From: Chloroflexota bacterium
GTDB taxonomy: Bacteria > Chloroflexota > UBA6077
Reading direction: 5' to 3'
DNA length: 7,293 nt
NCBI GenBank assembly: GCA_021806765.1
Contig: JAJZQR010000267.1
Span: 1 to 7,293 of the forward strand
Under the pieces are notes generated by a model. It searched no databases and was not told the origin of the DNA. It saw only the letters and a program-made list of their open reading frames with translations. The position numbers and the translations under genes were made by a program. Positions 1-5,407 of the stretch are shown piece by piece (position 1 is the stretch's first letter; each line of letters begins with the position of its first letter).

Positions 1-870
1 GATATCCGCCTGCCCGGCCAGCAGCAGACTCTCCCGGGTTGCCGCTTCCGGAACGATCTTGAACTGGACCGTCTGATAGTAGGGCTTGCGGCCCCAGTAC
101 TTCTCGTTGCGGACCAGCACCACCTCGGAGCCCTTGACCCGGCTCTTGAACATGTAGGGGCCAGTACCGATCTGCTCCTCGTTGTAGCTGGTGGCGAAGT
201 TCTTGGCCGTGTTGGGCGACACGATGGCGTAGGCGGAGGCGGTCATAGCGGACAGGAAGGGCGGCAGCGGGGCCTTCAGGTTGAAGCGGACGGTGTTGGG
301 ATCCACCACCGTGACGGAGTCGATGACGGTCATAAGCCCGCGCAGCGGCACCTTCAGGTTGGGATTGAGGAGCCGGTCCCAGCTTAGCTTCACGGCTTCA
401 CCGTTGAAGGGGGCCCCATCGTGGAAGGTCACCCCCTGGCGCAGCTTGAAGGTATAGCTCTTACCGTCCGGGGCCATCTCCCACGACTCGGCCAGGGCAG
501 GGTGTAGCTTCCCGTCCTCTCCCAGGGAGAGCAGGCTTTCGTTGACGTAGTCGACGATGTTCTGGATCGTCGTGGTAGTCTGGCCCGCCGGGTCCAGAGT
601 GTCGGGGTCGACGCCGATGACCAGGCGGATCGTCTCTGTTCCGACCTTCCCGGTGACGGCAGGAGCCGCGGCGGCAGTGGGCGCTGCGGCGGGCGCGGTA
701 GGCTGGGGCGCAGCTGCGGGCTTGGCCGGGGCGGCAGTCGGGCTGGGTGCGGTGCTCGGCGCGCAGGCTGCCAGCAGGGCTGTGCTGGTGACACCCAGGG
801 CAGCTTTCAGGAAGGTGCGACGGCTCAGGTGGCGGCCAAGCTCCGTCTCGAGGTGACCTTTCTCCTCCAT
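1..870 (-). CDS. ABC transporter substrate-binding lipoprotein, family 5 (peptide/nickel type), partial
   Basis: This is the extracytoplasmic solute receptor of an ABC importer of the DppA/OppA/NikA class. It would deliver oligopeptides or another small ligand to a membrane permease; the real ligand cannot be read from sequence. The start is ATG at 870-868, with a GGGAGAG site at 885-879, 8 nt upstream. Residues 16-22 are SRRTFLK, a textbook twin-arginine motif, followed by a short hydrophobic stretch and a lipobox LAAC with the lipidated cysteine at C36. So it is probably exported folded by Tat and anchored as a lipoprotein. Residues 37-71 form a low-complexity Ala/Pro/Thr linker. The mature domain begins near residue 73; FKLRQGVTFHDGAPF and the preceding SWEMAPDGKSYT are the family signature. 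The frame stays open to base 1, giving 290 residues of the usual 500-560, so the C-terminal half lies outside the window. Its gene is divergent from the dehydrogenase gene, and the permease genes would be expected downstream, beyond the left edge. Confidence 0.93.
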   Translation of the reverse strand, partial: MEEKGHLETELGRHLSRRTFLKAALGVTSTALLAACAPSTAPSPTAAPAKPAAAPQPTAPAAAPTAAAAPAVTGKVGTETIRLVIGVDPDTLDPAGQTTTTIQNIVDYVNESLLSLGEDGKLHPALAESWEMAPDGKSYTFKLRQGVTFHDGAPFNGEAVKLSWDRLLNPNLKVPLRGLMTVIDSVTVVDPNTVRFNLKAPLPPFLSAMTASAYAIVSPNTAKNFATSYNEEQIGTGPYMFKSRVKGSEVVLVRNEKYWGRKPYYQTVQFKIVPEAATRESLLLAGQADI

Positions 871-911
871 GGTAGCTTCTCTCCCATCCATATTCAAAAC
901 CTTGTCTAGGA

Positions 912-955
912 TCTGGACCGATCTTGGGCCGCAGGGTCTGGACCGACCTTGGGCC
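912..955. repeat. tandem 19-bp direct repeat, 25-bp period
   Basis: Two copies of TCTGGACCGAYCTTGGGCC lie at 912-930 and 937-955 on the plus strand. They differ at one base (T at 922, C at 947) and are separated by 6 bp. They sit inside the presumed leader, just upstream of the start of the substrate-binding protein. The 25-bp period is between two and two and a half helical turns. A tandem binding site for a regulator, or a duplicated RNA element, would both fit; nothing in the sequence decides between them. Confidence 0.8.
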
Positions 956-1002
956 AAACAGGAATCCCCTGATCCGCTCGACTGTGCGAAATTCGGAAGG
1001 CT

Positions 1003-1046
1003 AGTCGCGGCGGCGCGACTCTCATGGGGCTCGCGGCGGTGCGAGC
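1003..1046. repeat. duplicated hairpin with compensatory changes
   Basis: Two inverted repeats share the core TCGCGGCGGYGCGA (1005-1018 and 1031-1044, 13 of 14 identical, 26-bp period). The first stem is AGTCGCG/CGCGACT (1003-1009 with 1014-1020), with a 4-nt loop. The second is GCTCGC/GCGAGC (1029-1034 with 1041-1046), with a 6-nt loop. The two outer base pairs differ between copies but stay paired in both: A-T becomes G-C (1003/1020 versus 1029/1046), and G-C becomes C-G (1004/1019 versus 1030/1045). The seventh pair of copy two would be G-U on a plus-strand RNA and A-C on a minus-strand RNA. Confidence 0.75.
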
Positions 1047-1163
1047 AGCGAAGGTTCTCGTGCCAGTTCGTGCATATCCCGCAAGGCGGTGGAGCGGGGA
1101 TGGGTGAGGCTGTGGCCGGTTAGACGAGGGTGCATGCCGGTGGCAGGATTCCGATCGGCGACC

Positions 1164-1177
1164 TTGCCTACCGGCAA
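1164..1177. other. small stem-loop in the leader
   Basis: TTGCC (1164-1168) pairs with GGCAA (1173-1177) across a 4-nt loop. In the minus-strand RNA the loop reads GGUA. The stem is only 5 bp and could be chance in sequence of this composition. It is listed because it lies between the other symmetric elements of the leader. Confidence 0.4.
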
Positions 1178-1193
1178 CCACCGTGACGAATCA

Positions 1194-1236
1194 CCCAGGG
1201 ACATCCCGAGCCCTGGGCATGGGTCGACGGGATGTC
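1194..1236. repeat. interleaved inverted repeats (pseudoknot topology or alternative helices)
   Basis: CCCAGGG (1194-1200) is complementary to CCCTGGG (1211-1217), a perfect 7-bp stem. GACATCCCG (1200-1208) is complementary to CGGGATGTC (1228-1236), a perfect 9-bp stem. The 5' arm of the second falls in the loop of the first and its 3' arm falls outside, so the two helices cross and share base 1200. As RNA they either compete or form a strained pseudoknot, since the linker between arms is essentially zero. In the presumed minus transcript the element occupies about nt 10-52. Confidence 0.65.
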
Positions 1237-1239
1237 TCG

Positions 1240-1255
1240 GCATTGCTCGGAATGC
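1240..1255. repeat. short inverted repeat overlapping the minus-strand -10 region
   Basis: GCATT (1240-1244) and AATGC (1251-1255) form a perfect 5-bp inverted repeat with a 6-bp spacer. It covers the presumed start site and overlaps the -10 hexamer at 1257-1252. This is a plausible position for a repressor operator. The arms are short, so chance is possible. Confidence 0.35.
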
Positions 1256-1280
1256 TAGCATCCGGTACAACCCCTGTCAA
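1252..1280 (-). promoter_or_regulatory. sigma70-type promoter for the substrate-binding protein gene
   Basis: Read on the minus strand, a consensus -35 TTGACA (1280-1275) is followed after exactly 17 bp by TAGCAT (1257-1252). That is a perfect -35 and a 4 of 6 -10 at optimal spacing. Transcription would begin near 1245. An A-rich patch lies just upstream of the -35 on this strand. This is one of the best promoter matches in the window and drives toward the ABC transporter gene. Confidence 0.72.
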
Positions 1281-1331
1281 GAATATTGATCCCGCTTTTT
1301 GCCCTGCCAACGTTTTCATGCGCTCTTTTTA

Positions 1332-1367
1332 CCGGTGTCAACTGGCTTAACGTCCTTGAAACACCGG
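1332..1367. repeat. inverted repeat upstream of the plus-strand promoter
   Basis: CCGGTGT (1332-1338) and ACACCGG (1361-1367) are a perfect 7-bp inverted repeat with a 22-bp spacer. Measured from a start near 1419, the arms are centred about 84 and 55 bp upstream, a usual place for an activator or for one half of a repression loop. A perfect 8-bp palindrome CCGGCCGG (1364-1371) overlaps the right arm. No regulator is encoded next to it in the window. Confidence 0.4.
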
Positions 1368-1383
1368 CCGGGGGAGCGCAGGT

Positions 1384-1412
1384 TTGGCTTCAGTCTCCCG
1401 GCGATATAGAAT
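1384..1412 (+). promoter_or_regulatory. sigma70-type promoter for the beta-hydroxyacid dehydrogenase gene
   Basis: TTGGCT (1384-1389, 4 of 6 to consensus) and TAGAAT (1407-1412, 5 of 6) are separated by 17 bp. Transcription would start near 1419 and leave a leader of about 33 nt with a strong ribosome binding site, GAAGGAGG at 1438-1445. An imperfect inverted repeat, GGGAG (1372-1376) with CTCCC (1395-1399), spans the -35 and could be an operator. Confidence 0.6.
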
Positions 1413-1451
1413 AAGCGATCGACACAAAGTGGCTACCGAAGGAGGGTTGTC

Positions 1452-2333
1452 GTGAGGGTAGGTTTCGTCGGCCTCGGCAAGATGGGGAAGCCCATGGCGA
1501 TAAACTTGATGAAGAAGGGCTTTGATCTGACGGTGCACAACCGCAGCCGGGCCGTGGTAGACGAACTGGCGGCGATGGGTGCCAGGCCCGCCTTTTCGCC
1601 TGGGGAGGTGGCGTCCTCCGCGGAGGTGGTTCTCACCTGCCTGCCGACGCCCGAGGCCGTCGAAACGGTTTACCTGGGTCCTGATGGCCTGGCTCCCGCC
1701 GCCAAGCCCGACCAGATCTTGCTGGATCACAGCACCGTCAGCCCCACCACCAGCCGGAAGCTGTTCGAGGCGGCTGGTGAAAGGGGAGCCCATTTCCTGG
1801 ATGCGCCTATCAGCGGTGGGGTGCCTCGGGCTGAGGCCGGAACCCTCACCATCATGGTCGGGGGAGAGAAGGCGATCTTCGACCGTGTCAAGCCGGTCCT
1901 GGAAGCCATGGGGAACAAGGTGGTTCTGGTGGGCGGCCCCGGGGTGGGCAGTGTGGTGAAGCTCACCAACCAGCTGCTGGTGGGGATCCACACGGCGGCG
2001 GCGGTGGAGGCCCTGGTGTTCGGCGTGAAGGCGGGGGCGGATCCCGGGGTGCTGCTGGACATAATAGGCTCCAGTTTCGGCGCCAGTGCGATGTTCAACC
2101 GCACCGTACCGATGGTGGTGGCCCGACAGTTCGGCTCGGCCACGGATGTGGGCATCCTGAGCAAGGACCTGGGGCTGATAACCCGCCTGGGCAAGGAACT
2201 CTCCTGCCGGTTGTTGATGGGAGCGGTGGCGGAGCAGGTCTTCGAGGAGGGGGTCGGGCTGGGCCTTGCCCACAGCGATATGGTCTCGCTGGTGGAGCCT
2301 CTGGAGAGGATCGCCGGCGTGGAGGTGAAATAG
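1452..2333 (+). CDS. NAD(P)-dependent beta-hydroxyacid dehydrogenase (3-hydroxyisobutyrate dehydrogenase / tartronate semialdehyde reductase family)
   Basis: This is a cytoplasmic oxidoreductase that interconverts a beta-hydroxyacid and its semialdehyde or keto form. At 293 residues it has the normal family length and is complete. The Rossmann motif GLGKMGKPMAINL is at residues 7-19. NRS at 30-32, where NAD enzymes usually carry an acidic residue, suggests NADP(H) preference. The substrate loop DAPISGGVPRAEAGTLTIMVGG is at 117-138, catalytic lysine K170 is in VVKLTNQLL, with N174, and the second-domain KDL motif is at 238-240. The start is GTG at 1452, chosen because GAAGGAGG lies 6 nt upstream; no better start is seen. 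Exact substrate is not determined: 3-hydroxyisobutyrate, tartronate semialdehyde and glyoxylate/succinic semialdehyde reductases share these motifs. It has its own promoter and is separated from the kinase gene by 152 bp. Confidence 0.9.
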   Translation: MRVGFVGLGKMGKPMAINLMKKGFDLTVHNRSRAVVDELAAMGARPAFSPGEVASSAEVVLTCLPTPEAVETVYLGPDGLAPAAKPDQILLDHSTVSPTTSRKLFEAAGERGAHFLDAPISGGVPRAEAGTLTIMVGGEKAIFDRVKPVLEAMGNKVVLVGGPGVGSVVKLTNQLLVGIHTAAAVEALVFGVKAGADPGVLLDIIGSSFGASAMFNRTVPMVVARQFGSATDVGILSKDLGLITRLGKELSCRLLMGAVAEQVFEEGVGLGLAHSDMVSLVEPLERIAGVEVK

Positions 2334-2485
2334 GCAAGTCCGGAAACAGGTCGTTCGAAGGGATCATCAACTTCAGCTCTGTTGGTGCCGATAATTGAAG
2401 TAGGTGTGTGCGAGCCGATGCGGACGTTGGGCATCCGGTTGGCGCCGCGGCCCGCGTTGCGGGAATGAAAGACGGTGGAGGCTAG
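2334..2485 (+). other. intergenic spacer, no gene
   Basis: I see no gene, clear terminator or confident promoter in these 152 bp. Weak symmetry only: ACTTCA (2369-2374) with TGAAGT (2396-2401), and a small stem CCCGC-GTT-GCGGG at 2451-2463 just before the kinase ribosome binding site. A GATAAT at 2390-2395 could be a -10, but no acceptable -35 accompanies it. The kinase may therefore be co-transcribed with the dehydrogenase. Confidence 0.4.
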
Positions 2486-4453
2486 GTGAAGTCTAAAGAG
2501 GAACCGAGCGGGGGTCTGGACAGGCAGCTGGCCGACCTGAGGGAGGAGTTGGAGCGCAGTCTCCGCTCCGAGGAATCCCTCCGGCGGTCGGAAGGGCGAT
2601 ATCGAACGATGTTCGATATCGCCCTGGACGTCTTCTACGTCCTCTCAAAGGACGGTACCTTCGAATCGCTCAATCCTGCCTTCGAAGCCATCACTGGGTG
2701 GAGCCGTTCGGACTGGCTTGGCAAGCCTATAGAGGATATTCTTCATCCCGAGGATTTCCCCGAAGCCCTTGGCTACTTCCAGCTCACTCTCGACGGGATC
2801 CCCAACCGGGGATTCCACCTGCGCGTGCTCTGCAAGTCTGGTGACTACCTGCACGGAGAGTTCTTCACCGTCCCGCTCCTCGAAGACGGTAGGGTCGTGG
2901 CCGTTTTTGGCATCGCCCGAGACATCACCGATCGGCTCAGGGCCGAGGAGGCCCTGCGGGAGAGCGAAGCCCGCTTTCGCCGGCTGGCGGAGAATGCTCC
3001 GGACGTCATCTTCCGATTCGATCTCTTCCCCCGTCGGGGTTTCAGCTATGTGAGCCGGTCGGTAGTTCGGATGACAGGATACCAGCCCGAGGATTTCTAC
3101 GCGGATCCCGATCTGCCTCGGAAGATCATGCATCCGGAGGATCTGCCCGTTTTCGATGAGACCCCGAGGGAAGAGCGCTGCAAGCCGGCCACCTGGCGTT
3201 GGATCCACAGGGACGGGTCCATCGTGTGGACGGAGCATCTGCAGGTGCCTGTCTCCGACGAAGAGGGCAGGCTGGTGGCCATAGAGGGGATCGTCCGCGA
3301 TGTGACCGAACGGAAGGAACTGGAGGAGCAGCTGCTGCGAGCCCAGAGGCTGGAAACGGCTGGACGGATTGCAGGGCAGGTGGCCCACGACTTCAACAAC
3401 CTTCTCGGTCCGCTCGTTGCCTACCCCGAATTGATCAAGATGCATCTGCCCGATGGCCATCCGGCAGCCCAGCATTGCGACGCGATGATGGAGGCGGCCG
3501 AGCGGATGGCGGCTATCAACGAAGATCTGATGGCGCTGGGCCGGCGAGGGCACTTCGACCAGGAGAACATCGGACTGAACGAACTGGTGACCCAGGTCGT
3601 CTCCCAGACGATTTCGCCCACTCGTGGCCTGAGGGTTCAGCTGGAACTGGCCGGGGATCTGCTTCCGGTTACCGGCTCCTCCGCCCAGTTGACGCGGGTG
3701 ATCTCCAATCTCCTCTCCAACGCCTGGGATGCAATGCAGGAGATCGGTCTTCTGACGGTGAAGACAGAGACACTGTACGCGGATCGTCCCATTGGCTCCT
3801 ACAGCCGGGTGCAGGTGGGCGAGTACGTGCGGCTGAGCGTGAGCGACACCGGCTGTGGGATCGCACCGGAGATCCGCGCTCGAGTCTTCGAGCCCTTCTT
3901 CACTACCAAGAACAGGTGGAACCGGCGGGGTTGCGGATTGGGCCTCAGCATCGTCCAGGCTATCGTGGAGGACCATCAGGGATACGTGGATTTCGAGAGC
4001 GAGGTTGGCAGAGGCACCACCTTCAGCGTGTATCTGCCGGCTTCCCGGGTGCCGTTGGCGGATGGCTCGGACGAGGTGGTGCTGGGCGGCAGGGAGAGCA
4101 TACTGGTGGTGGACGACGATCGGCTTCAGCGTGAGGTGTCCAAAGAGTTGCTGGCCCGGCTGGGATATCGGGTTGAGGTGGTCTCCAGCGGGAGGGAGGC
4201 CCTGGCCTATCTACGGCAGCACCCGGCTGACCTGCTGATCCTGGACATGATCATGCCCGGCGGACTGGATGGTACGGAAACGTACAGGCGGGTGCTGGAG
4301 GTAAGGCCAGGCCTGAAGGCCATAATCCTCTCGGGATTCTCGGAATCGGATCGAGTGCGGGAGGCGCAGTCCCTGGGTGCCGGGGCCTACCTGCGAAAGC
4401 CGGTCACCTTTGACAGGCTGGCGCGAGCCGTGCGTAAAGAGCTGGATTGTTGA
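2486..4453 (+). CDS. PAS-PAS hybrid sensor histidine kinase with C-terminal receiver domain
   Basis: This is a cytoplasmic signalling kinase of 655 residues with no membrane segment. A charged coiled-coil-like N-terminus (about 10-36) leads into PAS 1 (about 36-148, ending in a PAC-type GIARDITDR) and PAS 2 (about 158-275, ending in GIVRDVTER). The phosphoacceptor is H301 in AHDFNNLL, the NtrB-like H-box type. The ATPase domain has the N-box around N408/N412, G1 DTGCGI (454-459), F-box FEPFFTTK (468-475) and G2 GCGLGLSIV (482-490). The receiver (about 538-653) has acidic D543-D545, phosphoacceptor D587 in LLILDMIMPGG, S616 and K638 in RKP, so all catalytic residues are present. The start is GTG at 2486 with GGTGGAG 5 nt upstream; an in-frame stop at 2483-2485 abuts it, so no longer form exists. 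No output regulator is adjacent, and the PAS ligand is unknown. A strong inverted repeat lies in codons 36-47. Confidence 0.95.
   Translation: MKSKEEPSGGLDRQLADLREELERSLRSEESLRRSEGRYRTMFDIALDVFYVLSKDGTFESLNPAFEAITGWSRSDWLGKPIEDILHPEDFPEALGYFQLTLDGIPNRGFHLRVLCKSGDYLHGEFFTVPLLEDGRVVAVFGIARDITDRLRAEEALRESEARFRRLAENAPDVIFRFDLFPRRGFSYVSRSVVRMTGYQPEDFYADPDLPRKIMHPEDLPVFDETPREERCKPATWRWIHRDGSIVWTEHLQVPVSDEEGRLVAIEGIVRDVTERKELEEQLLRAQRLETAGRIAGQVAHDFNNLLGPLVAYPELIKMHLPDGHPAAQHCDAMMEAAERMAAINEDLMALGRRGHFDQENIGLNELVTQVVSQTISPTRGLRVQLELAGDLLPVTGSSAQLTRVISNLLSNAWDAMQEIGLLTVKTETLYADRPIGSYSRVQVGEYVRLSVSDTGCGIAPEIRARVFEPFFTTKNRWNRRGCGLGLSIVQAIVEDHQGYVDFESEVGRGTTFSVYLPASRVPLADGSDEVVLGGRESILVVDDDRLQREVSKELLARLGYRVEVVSSGREALAYLRQHPADLLILDMIMPGGLDGTETYRRVLEVRPGLKAIILSGFSESDRVREAQSLGAGAYLRKPVTFDRLARAVRKELDC
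2593..2625. repeat. perfect 15-bp inverted repeat inside the kinase gene
   Basis: AGGGCGATATCGAAC (2593-2607) and GTTCGATATCGCCCT (2611-2625) are exact reverse complements with a 3-bp spacer GAT. The element begins 107 nt after the first base of the start codon and encodes the start of PAS 1 (residues 36-47). In mRNA it would be a 15-bp stem with a triloop. As DNA it is a long dyad that could be a protein site or cruciform. Nothing with the same full sequence recurs elsewhere in the window. Confidence 0.92.
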
Positions 4454-4504
4454 TCTTGCCTCCTCCGTCGGGTCTCCCCTGTTCCCTCCCGTATGGCGTT
4501 CAGA

Positions 4505-4533
4505 TTGCGTGGGTGTCCGGGGTCGGGTATAAT
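4505..4533 (+). promoter_or_regulatory. sigma70-type promoter for larB-nfnA-nfnB
   Basis: TTGCGT (4505-4510, 3 of 6) lies 17 bp upstream of a perfect TATAAT (4528-4533). It sits in the 121-bp gap after the kinase stop codon and would start transcripts near 4540, about 35 nt before the first larB start. The weak -35 leaves room for an activator. No terminator is seen between the kinase and this promoter, so read-through is possible. Confidence 0.6.
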
Positions 4534-4574
4534 CCCAATCCAGATAGCTCGGAAAAGGCAACCTGGTTAAGCTA

Positions 4575-5354
4575 GTGAACGAGAGAGCTACGCCGCAAAA
4601 GCGGAATAGGAAACAAGATAAGCTGAATCCGGAAGAGAAGCCGGCCCAACGGGACGCGATGCCCCTGGACTACGCCCGACCCGATCTGGCAAGGGAAGAT
4701 CGCAAGGGCGTGCCGGAGGTCATAATGGCCCAGAGCAAGCGGCACGAGGACGTCCTGGCGATAGTCCGGGAGTTCCTGGAGCGAACGGGTCGGGTGATCA
4801 TCAGCCGGGTGGACGAGAATCTGCTGGTCAAGCTGCAGGCGGAGTTCCTGGATCACGCATTCTCCGAGCACCATCCTTCGAAGATGGTAGTAATCAAGCG
4901 CCACGGTTATCAGTTGCGCCGGACCGGAGGGAAGGTGGGAGTGATTACCGCCGGAACCTCGGATGTGCCGGTGGCCGAGGAAGCCCGTATCGTGGCCGAT
5001 GAGATGGGTTGTGAGACCTACGCCGTCTACGACGTCGGGGTGGCGGGGATCCACCGGCTTTTCGACCCCCTGAAGGCGCTCGTCGAGGACTCCGGGGTAG
5101 ATGTGCTGGTGGTGGCAGCCGGAATGGATGGCGCTTTGCCGTCGGTCGTCGCGGGACTAGTGGACGTGCCTGTGATCGGGCTACCCACCTCTGTGGGCTA
5201 CGGGCTGGGCGGGCAGGGTACCGCTGCCTTGATGTCCATGCTGCAAACCTGCTCTCCCGGGCTTACGGTGGTGAACATAGATAACGGTGTTGGAGCCGGT
5301 GCGACTGCAGGGCTAATCGCGAATCGCGTGGCGAGAGCGCGAGCCTCCAGTTAG
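4575..5354 (+). CDS. larB: LarB-type pyridinium-3,5-biscarboxylic acid mononucleotide synthase
   Basis: LarB carboxylates the pyridinium ring of nicotinic acid adenine dinucleotide and releases AMP, giving P2CMN, the first intermediate of the nickel-pincer cofactor of lactate racemase-type enzymes. The 259 residues carry the AIR-carboxylase (PurE)-like core: VGVITAGTSDVPVAEEA (142-158), YDVGVAGIHRLF (151-190 region), VVAAGMDGALPSVVAGL, GLPTSVGYG and VVNIDNGVGAG. C226 in QTCSPG sits where the catalytic cysteine of the Lactobacillus enzyme lies, from memory of that family. The start is uncertain. GTG 4575 (M1) has only a distant AAAGG, ATG 4659 (M29) has a weak site, and ATG 4725 (M51) has a GGAGG 5 nt upstream. 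But residues 30-50, including DRKGVPEVI, match the family's conserved D-R-G-PEVI region, so the true start should be at or before M29. The usual N-terminal helical segment is shortened. No other lar gene is in view; nfnA follows after 53 bp. Confidence 0.87.
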   Translation: MNERATPQKRNRKQDKLNPEEKPAQRDAMPLDYARPDLAREDRKGVPEVIMAQSKRHEDVLAIVREFLERTGRVIISRVDENLLVKLQAEFLDHAFSEHHPSKMVVIKRHGYQLRRTGGKVGVITAGTSDVPVAEEARIVADEMGCETYAVYDVGVAGIHRLFDPLKALVEDSGVDVLVVAAGMDGALPSVVAGLVDVPVIGLPTSVGYGLGGQGTAALMSMLQTCSPGLTVVNIDNGVGAGATAGLIANRVARARASS

Positions 5355-5407
5355 TCCTCTTCGTTCGGAGTCGAATGGAGCCGGGCGCTCACGAAGGAGT
5401 TTAGCTT

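Larger units (their letters stand above)
871..1245 (-). other. candidate structured 5' leader of the substrate-binding protein gene
   Basis: If the minus promoter at 1252-1280 is used, transcription starts near 1245 and the transporter mRNA carries an untranslated leader of about 375 nt. The stretch contains no convincing gene. It is full of local symmetry: interleaved inverted repeats at 1194-1236, a 5-bp stem with a 4-nt loop at 1164-1177, two related hairpins at 1003-1020 and 1029-1046, and a 19-nt direct repeat at 912-930/937-955 ending 42 nt before the start codon. I compared it by eye with T-box, TPP, SAM, cobalamin and cyclic-di-GMP riboswitch cores and recognised none. Whether it is a regulatory RNA or a set of protein operators is undecided; the leader itself is an inference from the promoter. 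Confidence 0.4.

Noticed and set aside
1022..1270. 82-residue minus-strand frame through the leader of the transporter gene
   Set aside because: No Shine-Dalgarno, its first codons lie upstream of the expected transcription start, and composition is biased. A leader peptide cannot be excluded, but nothing supports one.
869..1289. Short plus-strand frames in the divergent intergenic region (869-1123, 1089-1289)
   Set aside because: No ribosome binding sites and no recognisable products. They overlap the repeat-rich leader and read away from any supported promoter.
1425..1440. T-box-like string GTGGCTACCGA just before the dehydrogenase start
   Set aside because: It has an extra base relative to the TGGNACC core, is followed by the ribosome binding site rather than a terminator, and the leader is far too short for a T-box.
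1615..1626. Perfect 12-bp palindrome CCTCCGCGGAGG in the dehydrogenase gene
   Set aside because: Short GC palindromes of this size are expected by chance at this composition, and it encodes normal family sequence.
1347..2273. 308-residue open frame on the minus strand opposite the dehydrogenase gene
   Set aside because: It is the antisense shadow of a clearly recognisable enzyme gene in GC-rich DNA, with Arg/His/Gly-rich low-complexity translation and no recognisable domain.
2645..3976. 443-residue open frame on the minus strand opposite the kinase gene
   Set aside because: The plus strand encodes a full PAS-PAS-kinase-receiver protein with every motif in place. The antisense translation has no family signature and no ribosome binding site I could credit.
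3199..4134. 311-residue plus-strand frame inside the kinase gene
   Set aside because: An alternate frame of the kinase coding sequence, Gly/Arg/Ala-rich, with no domain. Typical of high GC third-position bias.
4454..4504. Possible terminator after the kinase gene
   Set aside because: The stretch is pyrimidine-rich, but I found no stem of useful length followed by T residues.
5355..5407. Possible terminator between larB and nfnA
   Set aside because: Only weak partial complementarity (CTCCA at 5344-5348 with TGGAG at 5376-5380) and no T-run, so it does not separate the operon.
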